A stretch of DNA of 64,000 nt, from the NCBI RefSeq assembly GCF_000346465.2, contig NC_034010.1, positions 20,800,335-20,864,334 on the forward strand. Reading direction: 5' to 3'. This DNA comes from Prunus persica (lineage: Eukaryota > Streptophyta > Magnoliopsida > Rosales > Rosaceae). The stretch's first letter is position 1. Each line of letters begins with the position of its first letter. The notes beneath the pieces are model-generated. The model was given only the letters and a program-made list of their open reading frames with translations. It was not told the DNA's origin and ran no database searches. Made by a program: the position numbers and the translations under genes. This document shows positions 46,655 through 58,200 of the stretch, in pieces.

Positions 46655-46906
46655 GGGGTGTGGTGAGGTGGGGGAGTGTTGCAATGCATTAATAAAATCA
46701 CGTTCAACTATGTGTTTAATTGCTAGAGGGCACCAATAGTATTCATCTCTTTTAACATGATTGATTTCTGTTTGCATTTCCTTCTGATTTGTCAATGTTG
46801 TATTTATATGTGAATATATTACATATGGTAGCCCCATTTTGAGAAACCTTTTTATTGTTGATAATGCAGCCGTTCACCCCCACCGCGGGAAAGATCCCGT
46901 TCCTGA
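43312..46906 (+). CDS. RS31: RS31-like serine/arginine-rich splicing factor
   Basis: Five exons (43312..43417, 44855..44967, 45389..45624, 46107..46595, 46870..46906) encode 326 residues. RRM1 occupies about 1-73 ([38 protein letters not shown]), RRM2 about 95-165 ([40 protein letters not shown]), then an Arg/Ser tail. This is the plant RS subfamily, a nuclear pre-mRNA splicing regulator acting at exon recognition and splice-site choice. The tail carries four imperfect 24-residue repeats ([22 protein letters not shown]). The first coding intron is long (1.4 kb), which in this family often carries regulated alternative splicing. The last exon adds only 11 residues. All junctions join in frame. 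Confidence 0.93.
46305..46595 (+). repeat. 72-bp tandem repeats in the RS domain
   Basis: About four imperfect in-frame 72-bp units encode [20 protein letters not shown] and its variants. The first and last are slightly diverged. Repeat number may vary between alleles, changing the RS-tail length by multiples of 24 residues. Confidence 0.9.
46627..46654 (+). repeat. Poly-T tract in RS31-like intron 4
   Basis: 28 consecutive T residues lie 31 bp after the intron 4 donor. The run is prone to length error in sequencing and replication. Confidence 0.95.
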
Positions 46907-48576
46907 GAACCAGCAGGATGGAGCCTCGTTGTAGTGGTTAGCTGGTCTTCTCTTTCATTCGTAGTTGACAACTGAAGTTTGTTTATTCCTTTGTTGTTAG
47001 TATTCAGAGATATGATGAGTTTGAACTTTCAAAGTGATAAATTCGGAAGTTTGTTAAGTAGCCAATCATGGTTTATGAGACTCTGTTTGATTTCTATTTG
47101 TTTTTTAGTTTGTTTTCTATAAATTTAAACTTGGAAGTTCTCAGTTGTACGGTAGCTAGTGAGGGTAAGGTCAAATCTGTATCATTGTTATTTCGTAAGC
47201 CTAGTTTGGCATGAATGTTGGAGGTTGCACCTCAGTTTAAAAATATATTATTTTTTCCTTGGAAAGAAGGCTCACTTTATAGGTTTGGGAGGAGATAGAA
47301 CAGTCTTTTTTGGTACTTTGCACAGGGAGTGATTTTTGGGTTTTGTATCCTGGAATTAGATGGGTTTAAATTTTTTGAAGTTTGAATTTGTACCATCTTC
47401 GGGTATAATTTAATAAACTTGCTAGTTGCTAGTTGTTTATACATAGGGTTTGGGGTATCAAATGACAGGCAATTTGCGACATTTTTTAAGCTACCTAGGT
47501 CCAGCCTGAAACCACCACTCATGGGTTTTGTATGTTTGGTATTTTATTCAAATTCTCTGTTGGATTCGAATGTTTATGCCTCGTTTTACTCTTTTTTTAC
47601 ATACAACATAATTTGAAATTAGCATCTACCAGACCACTACTCTCTCATCTCAATGTTACTTAGAGTTCTGCATTGACATGAGTCTATAACAGGAGGTGTA
47701 ACTCAAAAGTAAAAAGATCCATCTTGAAAGTGGATGGCGGTCAGTCGCTGATGTAAGTGACTCACACAATACTAACCGGTGTACAGCTCAAACAACCGCT
47801 TAGCGCCTTACAGCTAAACCAACCTCGCTTAGCGCCTTACAGCTTAGCCAAGCTCTTAGACTCAGGCGACTGTTGTTATCATAACTCATATAAAAGGCAA
47901 GCAGATTTAGAAGTGCCATCGGCAAACGCTGATATGGGAAGTCTAGTTGTAGTCCTATAGTGAGGAAATGGTGGAGAAAAGTGGAGCGCGAAAAGGACAA
48001 GAGAACGTGTGAAGGATACACAGCCGACAGGCAACAGCGTCACGTCCCCTGCCACGCAAGGCCAAAGCCCAAGGCGTTTGTCTAGATCCACTCGCTCAAA
48101 CTCTAATTTCAATTTAGGCTCCTCCTCTAATCAGTAGGCCCCATTTATGAATTCCCAAAAGCTAGGTGCTTTGCTTTGTTTCCTGCAGCCATTTTGAAAT
48201 TGAAAGCCGACAAAAGAACAAGGACAGTTTACCACCTTAACCAACGACTAGTTGATTATTTTATTATTAGCAAAAGCAATTTACTACTTGATTAATTTAA
48301 CTCAAATTCAGCAAAAATCCCAGCCATAACCGAAAAAGTCGGTGAGAAATAATACCATGAACTGTTTTTTTTTCCTTTGGGCAATGATCAGCCCTCATAG
48401 TCAACTGGGTGCCATCATTTGGCAAATGTCAAATGTAAAATGGTAAATTTGAAGTTGATCTGGAGGTAAATTTGAAGTTGATCTGTTAAGTGTCCATTTG
48501 ACAGTCCATCCGAAATGTCAATAAAAATAATTTTATTATTTTTTGAGCTGGTACCTATAATATTATTAAGAAAATA
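46907..48576. other. Intergenic with small tandem repeats
   Basis: RS31-like 3' UTR, then AT-rich spacer. A 29-bp near-duplicate (cgcttagcgccttacagct, from about 47796 and 47825) and a 23-bp-period duplicate (ggtaaatttgaagttgatct, 48442 and 48465) are present. The frames at 47757-48112 show no recognisable family. Confidence 0.5.
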
Positions 48577-49026
48577 GAGAAAATTTTAGTGATGCCCCCT
48601 AGATTATAAACCTTGTTCCATTTTGCCTTTTGAACAATTCCTTTAATCTTTCAAATGTGCCCTCTTTCGTCAAATTTGCTAATTCTTCCATCAAACTCAA
48701 GGGCTTTTTTATCCATTCAAGTTAGGATTTGGTTTGACCCACTTAAACCCTAATTGACTCGACCCATTCTACCATTCAAACCTCATTTTCATTTTATTTT
48801 TAATGTCCATTAAAAATACAATTTGAAGGCATAATGGGCCGAGTCAATTAGGGTTTAAGTGGGGCAAACCAAATCTTAACTTGAATGGACAGAAATACTC
48901 TTGAATTTGACAAAGGAACAATCTAAATTGAAATATTAAGGAGGCTCAAAACCAAATTGAAAGTTGAGAGGGCAAAGTAGAATATGGTCTATATATAGTT
49001 GAGGGGACATTGCTAAAAAAAACCCC
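48577..49026. mobile_element. Mutator-like MITE with 9-bp target duplication
   Basis: Two arms of about 200 bp are imperfect inverted repeats of each other. The innermost part is close to identical (tccattcaagtta...aaaccctaattgactcg against its complement at about 48833-48893). The flanks are the same 9-mer AAGAAAATA (48568-48576 and 49027-49035). Long arms plus a 9-bp duplication fit the Mutator superfamily. It has no coding capacity, so it is non-autonomous. Confidence 0.85.
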
Positions 49027-49035
49027 AAGAAAATA

Positions 49036-50400
49036 TAATCCCCACACCCAAAAAAGAAAAAGAAAAAAGAAAAAACAAAAAGAACTAAAAGACACATACA
49101 TAGACTATTTACAACAAAGTTTAGAATATAAAAATAACTATGGTAAATAAAATAAAATTAAAGAAACAAATATCCTAATTCTCAAACCATCATGATTCAC
49201 CATACATGAGTATATCATATGTTTTATAGTTTACTAGATTAATCTAGCTTAATTGTCAATTAAATTCTTCCTTTAAAATCCTTCCACCTAAATGAATTTG
49301 GAATTTGTTAAATAGTAACTTTAAACCATCGTGAAGTGGATTTGGAAGACTTATATATGGTGAATCATGTAAAAACTCATGTAATTTTTCTTCTTCTTAT
49401 AATACAAACAAAACAATTTAATGTTAGCCTAAATGACTTTGGACTAATCTTCTTGTCTTATGGTGAATTATGTAAAACTGGTGTCTTTTTTGCTTCTTTT
49501 TATAGTAAAAATACAACCATTTATGTGTATACCTCAGTGATTGAACCAGTCTCCTTGTCTTGTCTATTCTTATTTTTTGTTGCATGTTTTTGGCATTGTA
49601 ATCATTTTGATTCCTAACTTCCAGTATGTTTTTGGCATTATAATTATTTTGATTATTGACTTTTCATGTGTTTACTAGCACAAAAGAAATAAAATATCAA
49701 GTTAGTTCCAAGATTAAAATTCATAATTCAATACATGAAAATCAAGAATTAGATTAATTAGAGAACAATTCATCTCATACCTATTCATTCTTTCCTTTAT
49801 TCCAAACTTTCGTGATTGAATTCCTAAAAGACGCAAGCATGAATTTATTATAGTCATATCAACCACTTTAGTTAGAAAATAGAATAAATTTGAAATATAT
49901 TAGTTAGGTCAATTTACCCACTCATTTGCATCAAAGTTTAATTTTCCTTCTTGTAAATTAGAGTAATTTAGACTATCACTCGTTAAAAGAAATTTCGTTT
50001 TGTAATAATGTTTGTAAATAAGCCTTGAGCTTGTGGGTTTATATTTTTTAACCCCCGGATATATAAGTAATCTTAATTGAAACAAGTTGAGATGATGCCA
50101 CATTCAAAAGATCTTCAACTTCTGTGAACCATAGCAAAGGTTATATAGGTAACTTCACTAACATGTCATTTCCCAACGAACTATCTCTCTCACGGAAGTG
50201 ACCATCTTGAAAAGTCACAAGCCGCCCCCACCTCACACGTGGCTAAAATTCCATGTAATCACATCGGTAACGTAACAATTCGAATAATTAAAAGAACATT
50301 CAAAATTTACACTATAGGCAACGGTCGGATTTTCTGTCCCACTTGTAGTCACAGCCGTCCGATCCTGCATCATGTTCGACATTTAAAACCTGTTGCCTGA
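49036..50400. other. Intergenic, no gene seen
   Basis: AT-rich DNA with only short frames that match nothing I recognise. Confidence 0.45.
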
Positions 50401-52144
50401 AGGCTGAAGCATGAGCACACATTTCTCTCTCCACAATACATAGTGAAAAGATACTTCCTTTTCTAAATTATTTTCTTCCATTTAGAGAGAGAGGGACATA
50501 GACATTTTGTCATTTTCATTTAGAGAGAGAGAAATTTGAATGTGAATGGGATTTTATACGTCTATATATTTCTCTTGTCTGGTTGTGTTAAAAAAAGCTC
50601 GAAAATTTGAAGTGGGTTCAATTTGAAATTGAGCATCCTCAAGGTGTTGAAGATTCGTTTCTATTTTTCAGAGTCTGTGTCTGTTTTTTAATGGATTTCG
50701 ATCGTTTCGTCCTGTTTCTCAAATAGCAAACAGAAATCGTTTCTGGGTAGTTTCGGAGTGAGAAAGAGAGAGATTAAGATCCAGCTGCTCTTTGATTGCT
50801 GATTTTGGAAGCATTGCTGAGTTGGGCTGCAATTCGTAAAGAGAGGGGAAGAGGGTTTTAGAGAAAGGGAGGGGTCTGAAGGTCAATTTGATCTGGGTTG
50901 CTGACACTTAGTCACAGAAAAAACAGAGAGGTTTGAAGGGCAAGCTATAGTGGGTTGCTTTTTAAAGAAAAAAGTATACACGTTTCTGTCTTTCTGAGTC
51001 TTAAAGGTTGGTTCTTGGGCTTGTTTTTTCATGCTTTCTTTAACCCCTCCACTTCAGAATGTAAAAAAGCTAATTTCTTTATCATTTTCTCTGGATTTTG
51101 TGATAATCAGTTTTCACTGATACTTCATAGCTAGATATTTATCCCATTAATTTCAGTTCTGGGTATCATTGTTTCCCTTTTGTGCTTGCAGGAACAGAAG
51201 GGACTGATAGCGAGAGAGAGAAAGAGAAGGGGGCATTGTCTCATTGCTTGTGGCTGTCAATGGTGGAACCATTTGAATTTTTGAGAAAAGTCAAATCAAC
51301 TTGAGGTATTGTTTCAGAATTTTTTCTTTGAATTTTCCTTGAAAATTATTTGTGGGGTTTGGTCCATCTTGCTGAAGTTAAACACACTCTAGTTATACAA
51401 CTTGGGATAGAGACTGGAATCTTCTCTTTGAAGTAAAGTCTAACTTCCTCTCTCTCCACCCACCTAGCTTCATTTATGAGGAAAAATGGCAACAAAGCTA
51501 AGAATCCCAACTTTCCCAGTCTCTTTCCAAGAAATCTTGACCCTTGGATGTCGATAAAAATCAAGTTAGTGAAATCCAGTAAACTAATATGATATCACAG
51601 TCACCATGGTCATGGTTGAAAAAGTAAATTTGTAACAAAAGAAACATGTGCCAACTACGGCTTCTTAATTGGACGGCACTGCTTAGCCTTTAAAAGCAAC
51701 TTCATTTATTGTCATCAACAATTTCATATTATAAAGTTCAATGATCATTATAAATCTTATTTTTTTAGGATTCCAATTTTCGTTTGGGGATTTAATGATC
51801 ACTTACCAACAGTAAGATGGACTCCTTGGGCATCTTTTAGGTATTTCCATATGGTTGGTCGGGTATGGTTTTCAGCGAAGCAAGCTTGCTGTGATCATAC
51901 AAGATTCTCGAAGCTCTTGATGTTGGCCCAATTGTTTTATTATAGCTGATATTATTTAATTGCAGCCCTGATACATAATTTATGCTTTTATGATTGCAAC
52001 TGCTCCACTGCCTTTTTAGTTTTATATGCACATATCTTTACTTTGCATTTTCTTATCCGTTCAATCCTTACAAGGCTTTGTTTTCTTCAAATTTCAGGTG
52101 GTTGAGCTCTGGTCGCCAATTTGATCAATACCCATATTGAAATC
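50401..52144 (+). promoter_or_regulatory. Probable promoter and intron-containing 5' UTR of the ARM gene
   Basis: GA-rich leader sequence near 50480-50540 and 50760-50940 is followed by splice-like signals: an acceptor TTGCAG at 51187-51192, a donor GAG|GTATTG near 51305, and an acceptor ATTTCAG ending at 52097. These suggest one or two introns in the 5' UTR. The transcription start is not defined. Confidence 0.4.
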
Positions 52145-53827
52145 ATGGTGGAGAATGGTGGCCATGAGGTTTTGACCGGTACCCGGTCAGCTGAAGAATG
52201 GTCATCACATGCACGGGAGCTTGTTCCATTGGCACTGAATAAGGCAAGAGAGGTTAAGGGATTTCCAGGTCGGTGGAAGATGATCATTTCAAAGTTGGAG
52301 CAGATCCCGTCACGTTTATCTGACCTGTCTAGCCATCCATGCTTTTCCAAGAATGCTCTTTGTAAGGAGCAATTGCAGTCAGTATCTAAGACACTGAAGG
52401 AGGCTATTGAATTGGCTGAGTTTTGTGTAGGGGAGAAACATGAAGGAAAACTTCGGATGCAGAGTAATCTTGATGCGTTGTCTGGGAAATTGGATTTGAA
52501 TTTGCGAGATTGTGGGCTTTTGATCAAGACCGGGGTGCTTGGTGAGGCTACGTTGCCTTTAGCTATGGCTGGTTCTTCAACTGAACCTGAGACTGCTGCT
52601 CATGGTAACATAAGGGAACTGCTTGCACGTCTTCAGATTGGGCACTTGGAGGCAAAACATAAAGCTCTTGACAGTCTTGTTGAGGGCATGAAAGAGGATG
52701 AAAAGAATGTATTGTCAGTTATGGGTCGTAGCAATATTGCTGCTTTAGTCCAATTGCTCACTGCAACATCTCCTCGTATCCGTGAGAAGACTGTAACTGT
52801 AATCTGCTCGCTTGCTGAATCTGGAAGTTGCGAAAATTGGCTTGTTTCTGAAGGGGTTTTGCCACCTCTAATAAGGCTTGTTGAGTCTGGCAGTGCAGTG
52901 GGTAAAGAGAAGGCTACAATTTCACTTCAAAGATTGTCAATGTCCGAAGAAGCAGCCCGTGCAATTGTTGGGCATGGTGGGGTTAGGCCACTGATTGAGA
53001 TATGTCAGACTGGTGATTCTGTTTCTCAGGCTGCTTCTGCTAGCACTTTGAAGAACATATCAGCTGTCCCAGAAGTTCGGCAAACTCTAGCTGAGGAAGG
53101 GATTGTAAAAGTTATGATTAATCTCCTTGATTGTGGAATTTTGTTGGGTTCCAAAGAATATGCAGCAGAGTGCTTGCAGAATCTCACTGCAAGCAATGAC
53201 AATCTAAGGAGGTCTGTAATATCAGAAGGTGGAATTCGGAGCCTGTTGGCTTATCTTGCTGGTCCATTGCCACAAGAATCTGCAGTCGGGGCATTGAGGA
53301 ATTTGGTTGGCTCAGTTTCTATGGAGGTTTTGGTTTCTCTTGGTTTCCTCCCATGTGTGGTTCATGTGCTTAAATCCGGTTCACTAGGTGCACAGCAGGC
53401 TGCTGCATCCGCAATTTGCCGGGTTTGCAGCTCAACAGAGATGAAAAAACTGATCGGTGAAGCCGGGTGCATTCCTCTCCTTGTGAAGATGCTTGAAGCT
53501 AAATCAAACAGTGCCAGAGAGGTTGCTGCACAGGCAATTTCAAGTTTGATGACCCTTTCACACAATTGCAGAGAAGTGAAAAGGGATGACAAATGTGTGC
53601 CAAATCTGGTCCAACTGCTTGATCCCAGTCCACAAAACACGGCGAAAAAGTACGCAGTTTGTTGCCTTGGATTGCTCTGCTCAAGCAAGAAATGTAAGAA
53701 GCTGATGGTCTCATATGGAGCAATAGGGTACCTCAAGAAGCTCACAGAGATGGACATTCCCGGAGCCAAGAAGCTACTTGAGAGATTGGAGAGAGGGAAG
53801 CTGAGAAATTTCTTCACAAGAAAATAG
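52145..53827 (+). CDS. Armadillo-repeat protein (vacuolar protein 8-like)
   Basis: A single coding exon of 560 residues. The first ATG in frame is at 52145 (MVENGGHEVL); the frame upstream of it has no earlier ATG. The N-terminal part (SHARELVPLALNKAREVKGFPGRW...SDLSSHPCFSKNALCKEQL) is a helical region found only in plant members. From about residue 155 onward are around nine armadillo repeats with the usual Leu/Ala spacing (for example GVLPPLIRLVESGSAVGKEKATISLQRLS; GCIPLLVKMLEAKS). Arm repeats form a superhelix for protein binding. Homologs are usually annotated vacuolar protein 8-like or ARM superfamily, and the true partner in plants is unknown. The coding exon is preceded by intron-containing leader sequence. 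It looks intact. Confidence 0.92.
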   Translation: MVENGGHEVLTGTRSAEEWSSHARELVPLALNKAREVKGFPGRWKMIISKLEQIPSRLSDLSSHPCFSKNALCKEQLQSVSKTLKEAIELAEFCVGEKHEGKLRMQSNLDALSGKLDLNLRDCGLLIKTGVLGEATLPLAMAGSSTEPETAAHGNIRELLARLQIGHLEAKHKALDSLVEGMKEDEKNVLSVMGRSNIAALVQLLTATSPRIREKTVTVICSLAESGSCENWLVSEGVLPPLIRLVESGSAVGKEKATISLQRLSMSEEAARAIVGHGGVRPLIEICQTGDSVSQAASASTLKNISAVPEVRQTLAEEGIVKVMINLLDCGILLGSKEYAAECLQNLTASNDNLRRSVISEGGIRSLLAYLAGPLPQESAVGALRNLVGSVSMEVLVSLGFLPCVVHVLKSGSLGAQQAAASAICRVCSSTEMKKLIGEAGCIPLLVKMLEAKSNSAREVAAQAISSLMTLSHNCREVKRDDKCVPNLVQLLDPSPQNTAKKYAVCCLGLLCSSKKCKKLMVSYGAIGYLKKLTEMDIPGAKKLLERLERGKLRNFFTRK

Positions 53828-54663
53828 AGGGAAGAAATGCAAATGTACCTCTTGTAAGCCCTTTTTAAAAGATCTCTTTCTGCATATGTAGTTGTTTCAT
53901 GGTCTATATGAAACGTAGTTTATCGTATTGAACTGGAATGCGCAAGCCTGGTAATATATGTTATGTTGTCTATGTTCTATTATTTAAAGTAAGTCTATTA
54001 TGTTCTTCAAATTTGGAGCTTTCTGCCATTAATTTGTAAATGTTTCTAGGATGCCATAACATCTTATCCCTTAAATCAAAGGCTTCCCCATCTCCTCCAG
54101 TTCTTGAAATTAATTAACTCCAAACAACCCAACAGCTAACTAATTATGATCTGGTGAATCATAAGATCAAATCCGTGCAGATCAACAATAAGTTGAAAAG
54201 GTGATAAAAGAATATTGAATTTGTGGTATAAAGAAAGAAAAACAATTCGACTGCAAAGTAGGAAGGAAAAAAGAAAAACCCTTGTTGCCCAAGCAAGCAG
54301 GCAGCGAATCTATAATTACGTCAATAACCCACCCTTGTTTTCCACAAACCGCCCTCCCTCCCTCCCTTCCCCCCTCCTCCCTCTCTAACAAAAGAGAAGA
54401 AGAAAAGAAAAGAAACAGAGAAACAAAAAGAAACAGAGAGAGAAACAAAGGGTATTCATTTCATTGGAACCCCAAAAATCAAGAGAGAGTGTTGAATTTG
54501 AATTAGAGGAATATTAGAGATGATGAATCAAAGCAAATGAAATTAAAGGTTACTAAACTAATTTAATTAAGATTCTACATACGAGATGATGAATCATCTG
54601 ATGGATTCATCAATCCCTCCAAATATCTAATGCACTGATCTTCATCTTCATCTCAGTTTAAAT
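53828..54663. other. Spacer between convergent ARM and DUF2828 genes
   Basis: It includes both 3' flanks. A purine/pyrimidine-biased stretch at 54345-54450 (ccctcc/agaaa) is the only distinct feature. Confidence 0.5.
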
Positions 54664-56454
54664 TCAGTCGACCACACAGAGGTTCTGATACTCTTCGTCA
54701 GCTATGGCTGCTTCCATGAGATGGTGTCGGCCAATTTCCCCACCATTGTCCAAGAAGGACTTAATCAATGTGTCGGAGATGCCAGCCAACAGTGTCACCC
54801 CTGGGTGAGGTTCTTCTATACGGGACATCCACCCCCCTAAGTCGTAAATCTGCCAAAGCAAAATGTGTGGCATCGCATCATCCCCATACCCTTGCTCCCT
54901 AAATTTGCTCCGCATTTCCTCATACAGAGTCTTCCAGGATGTGCTGCAGCCACCAAATCTTACCTGGTCTGTGAACACAAACACCTTCTTGATCATCTGC
55001 TCTGCCTTCAAGTTCTCATTCACAGCCACTTCCAGAATCAAATCACACACCACCTGAAAATCAACACCCTGGTTGTGCTTGCTGATGCATGTCCTCATCA
55101 TGAACTCGTACTTGGACTTGAGATCACTGACTTGTAAGGAATGCAGCAGCGGCCGCTCATCGGGTAATGGACTGAGACTGATCACCTTTTGTTTCCATGC
55201 CGGTTCTTCAGTTAGTTCAGACACCAAAATTCCCAAGCTCGCAGCCAATTCTATGATTGGCACGCCCATGAAATCGGTGATGTTACAAACTGCCAAGCAG
55301 TTTTTAAATTTGCCCGAACCCTCCTTCCCCTGCTTTTGCTTTAGGTACATGTCCTCCACCATTGCCTTCCACTGAAGCTCAGCTGCCTCGCCGACATCCT
55401 TATCTTTTACGTATCTTATGATATCATTTGGAAGCAGTGCATCCGGCTTTATGATGCTGCTGCCGCCTGCTTTCACCTCCTCCAAATACTTCTTAACCAC
55501 ACAGGGCTTCCGAATGAAATACATGCGTCGACGATGCTCGTCCAAGGGCTCCAAAAACTCCTTTCTAAGGAGTTCCCACTCTTCTGATTGATCCGACTCT
55601 GGCGGGAAAAGTCTACTCCCAAGGCTTTCAAACAGCAAAACGGAGCGTCTGGTGTGGTCGTCTTCGCTGTTATTGGGAGTGCAACAGGCTGCAGCCCCGG
55701 TAACAAAAAGAGTTGTACAACCTTCTTTATCATCATCTTCGGATGGCGGTTTCAATTCCGATTCCATCCTTAGCCTGTGTTGCTTCAATTTGTCAATATC
55801 AGACTTCAACTGCTCCGCCAAGAGATCCATAACGCGGTCGTGTAATAACTTATAGCCCGGGTCACGGTGGAGCCTCTGCGCCGCAGTGTCTTGGCCTTGT
55901 TGTAGAAGAAGGCCGTGGAGAATCTCGACAAGGTCCCACAAACGAGCTAACGAGCCAGAGCTTGCAAAGGAGGGAACATTGCATAATAGCGTCTTGGGGT
56001 GATTGTGGTGGAGCCAAAATGCGGCCCTGTAGAAGGCCTCCGGATAATGTTTTCCGGTTTGAACAGAGGCAGAATTGAGATTAAAGATGAGTTTGAGGGT
56101 GGTTAGCGGATTGTGGGACCACGCCACAGGCAGCCGTTACTTCAGATAGTTAATGGAGGCCTGCTTCTTCTGCAGCTTTTTCATGGTTTCTTCATAGGTT
56201 GGCTCTGGTGGTGTCACGTGGAAAAGCCAATCGGTGCTGCATCAGTCTGGCGACGTCACGTGGAAATACAAATCATGGCAGGGATCACCGTAGGAAGAGA
56301 AGGAGATGTTCTTGGCCATGGCCATGTCAGCGCTGGAGTTGGAAGCCATTAATCTTCGAGCTATTGAAGTTGGAAGTGAAGGAGCAGGAGGAGCCAATAC
56401 TTTGAGAAGCCTGGTGAAAGTTGAACATACTTGCAAAGGCACTGGTTTCTTCAT
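54664..56454 (-). pseudogene. DUF2828/vWA-like protein gene broken by two in-frame stops
   Basis: One reverse-strand frame of 597 codons from ATG at 56454 to 54664 matches the length and order of plant DUF2828 proteins. It contains a TGA at 56244-56242 and a TAA at 56139-56137. The 487-codon remainder is open: AWSHNPLTTLKLIFNL, DLLAEQLKSDIDKL, LLPNDIIRYVKD, AELQWKAMVEDM, KNCLAVCNITDFMG, VFVFTDQVRFGG, GYGDDAMPHILLW, EAAIADEEYQNLCVVD. No intron can remove both stops and keep frame. The vWA metal site, normally DxSxS, reads NITDF, so ion binding is probably lost. A short duplication (CACGTGAC with variants) surrounds the first stop. It is best called a young pseudogene; the family's function is unknown. 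Confidence 0.85.
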
Positions 56455-58080
56455 CTCTTAATTGCTTTGGTTCAAATTCAACACCCTCTCTGTGTTTGGC
56501 GTTAAATTTTCACACAAGAAAAAGAAAAATAATTAAATAAAATTGATTGCATGCCAAAGAGAGATTTGGTGGCCATTAAGAGTAGATTGCAATCAAAATT
56601 AATTGATTGAAATCAAAGAAGACAAGTATCAAGAGAAGGCTTGCAAGAAAAGAAAAAAGATGTCGAGGAATTAATTCTCTGTGCTCGTTTAATTTGCATG
56701 CAACTTTTATGTGACAAATATATAATTCATTCTTTTTGTAAGTGGAAGATAATCGTTTTAAAACCAAAATTTCTAGTCGATCTTTGAAGCATAGTTACCA
56801 CCACATAGAGCAACACCTCAGACAGAGATTTTGGTGAGAGCAACAGTCTCAATTATGAATTCATAATTACTGAATTTGTAACATAGAAACAAGAAAAAAG
56901 ACAAAAAATAAAAATAAAAAACTTGAAAACAGCTGCAACCAAATTGTAGTCTATTTTAACAGTATGGGTCATTTTAAGGTCCCATTAGTGAGATTGGGCA
57001 ACGGAATTACCTATCTTTCAATTTGCTAATGGCATGTGCTAATTTGTAAAGCTGCATTTTTATTTTGATGCATCCATCACATGGCCCTGCAAGACTGTAT
57101 TAACTTCTCGATTAACCATAATTCTGCAATTTTACTTTTTTGTCAACCATGGTACAGGGGAAATATTAGTAAGATCAAAATATTATTGTTCCATAATGTG
57201 GTATTTTCTCACTGTAATTTCAACTAAAATGAATTTTGTTTGACAAGTTCAAAAAAGAAAGCACATTGCTTTGCTCTTACCTGGAAGAAGGTATTTTACA
57301 AATCACAGTTTGACACATGCATAAATAATTTATCAAAAACATAAAAAGAAGAATCTCAGCACACATGTCAAACTGTGATTAGTAGGAAGGTAGGAGTTCC
57401 TACTTCCGAGGAAATGAGGCAAGTGATAAAGTAATACATTCACAAGACACCCAACAGCCCAAAAAAAAAAGAGCAAACTACTCAAGACACCCGGCAGTTG
57501 TGCACTACACCTCATTTGAAGACTATAGAGCCAGCTCACTCCATGCTAACGTTGAGAGGATATGGATGACTATAGCATATTCCATTTCTATATACTTATT
57601 CTGGAGGCTTCTTGTATAGGACAAATATACACACATTATAAATGTACACAATATGTAAAGAGAAAGATTGAGACAATGAACATAATAAAAAATTCATATT
57701 CAAAATTCTAGCTGAACAATCTTCTTCCTTTTTCTGAAAACTTCAGTCCCTCTTTCTTGTCTCCATAAATGAATGTATCCCTTCTAGTGTAATTTCTCAC
57801 AGCAAGTATTTTCCCAAAAATAATAATAATAAATGGACTGAAAACCAAGTTTCAATCAATCTGGATACAGTAGACGGTAGACCCAAACTCAGACGAGTAC
57901 AAAAAAATTATCGAATCATTGGGATTGAGATAATTTATATGTGTTGGTTGAGTCTGGATCTGGATCTATGTTGATTGACTGAAAGTTGGGTTCCAGCCCT
58001 CCATTATTTTTCTTCCATTGGTTCCACTTCCTTCGTATCACTCACTATTTTGTAAATGGTGTTTGTTTTGTGTTGCCGCG
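56455..58080. other. Intergenic, no gene seen
   Basis: The left end is the reverse-strand upstream region of the DUF2828 relic. The rest is AT-rich with no supported gene. Confidence 0.4.
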
Positions 58081-58083
58081 AAA

Positions 58084-58200
58084 TTCTTTCTTATGGTTGT
58101 GGACTCACATTTGAATATGTTGCTCTGTTTTAGCTTACACCGTGCTTTTCAACTAATTACATATGCAGTGTTTGCATGTGCATGTGCAGTGTTCCCCAAA
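58084..58200 (+). repeat. Decayed copy of the RLP upstream region
   Basis: This segment shares tcttatggtt, tgttgctctgttttagctta, cacc(g/t)tgc and cagtgtttgcatgt in order with 58852-58985, the immediate upstream region of the receptor-like protein gene. It suggests a lost tandem partner or a local duplication. The frame at 58018-58221 is not a gene. Confidence 0.75.

Noticed and set aside
47757..48112. Small overlapping frames as a gene
   Set aside because: No family similarity or splice partners, and they cover a short tandem duplication.
52087..52527. Reverse 146-codon frame over the ARM gene start
   Set aside because: Complement of the ARM coding exon with no independent support; the same applies to 53362-53817.
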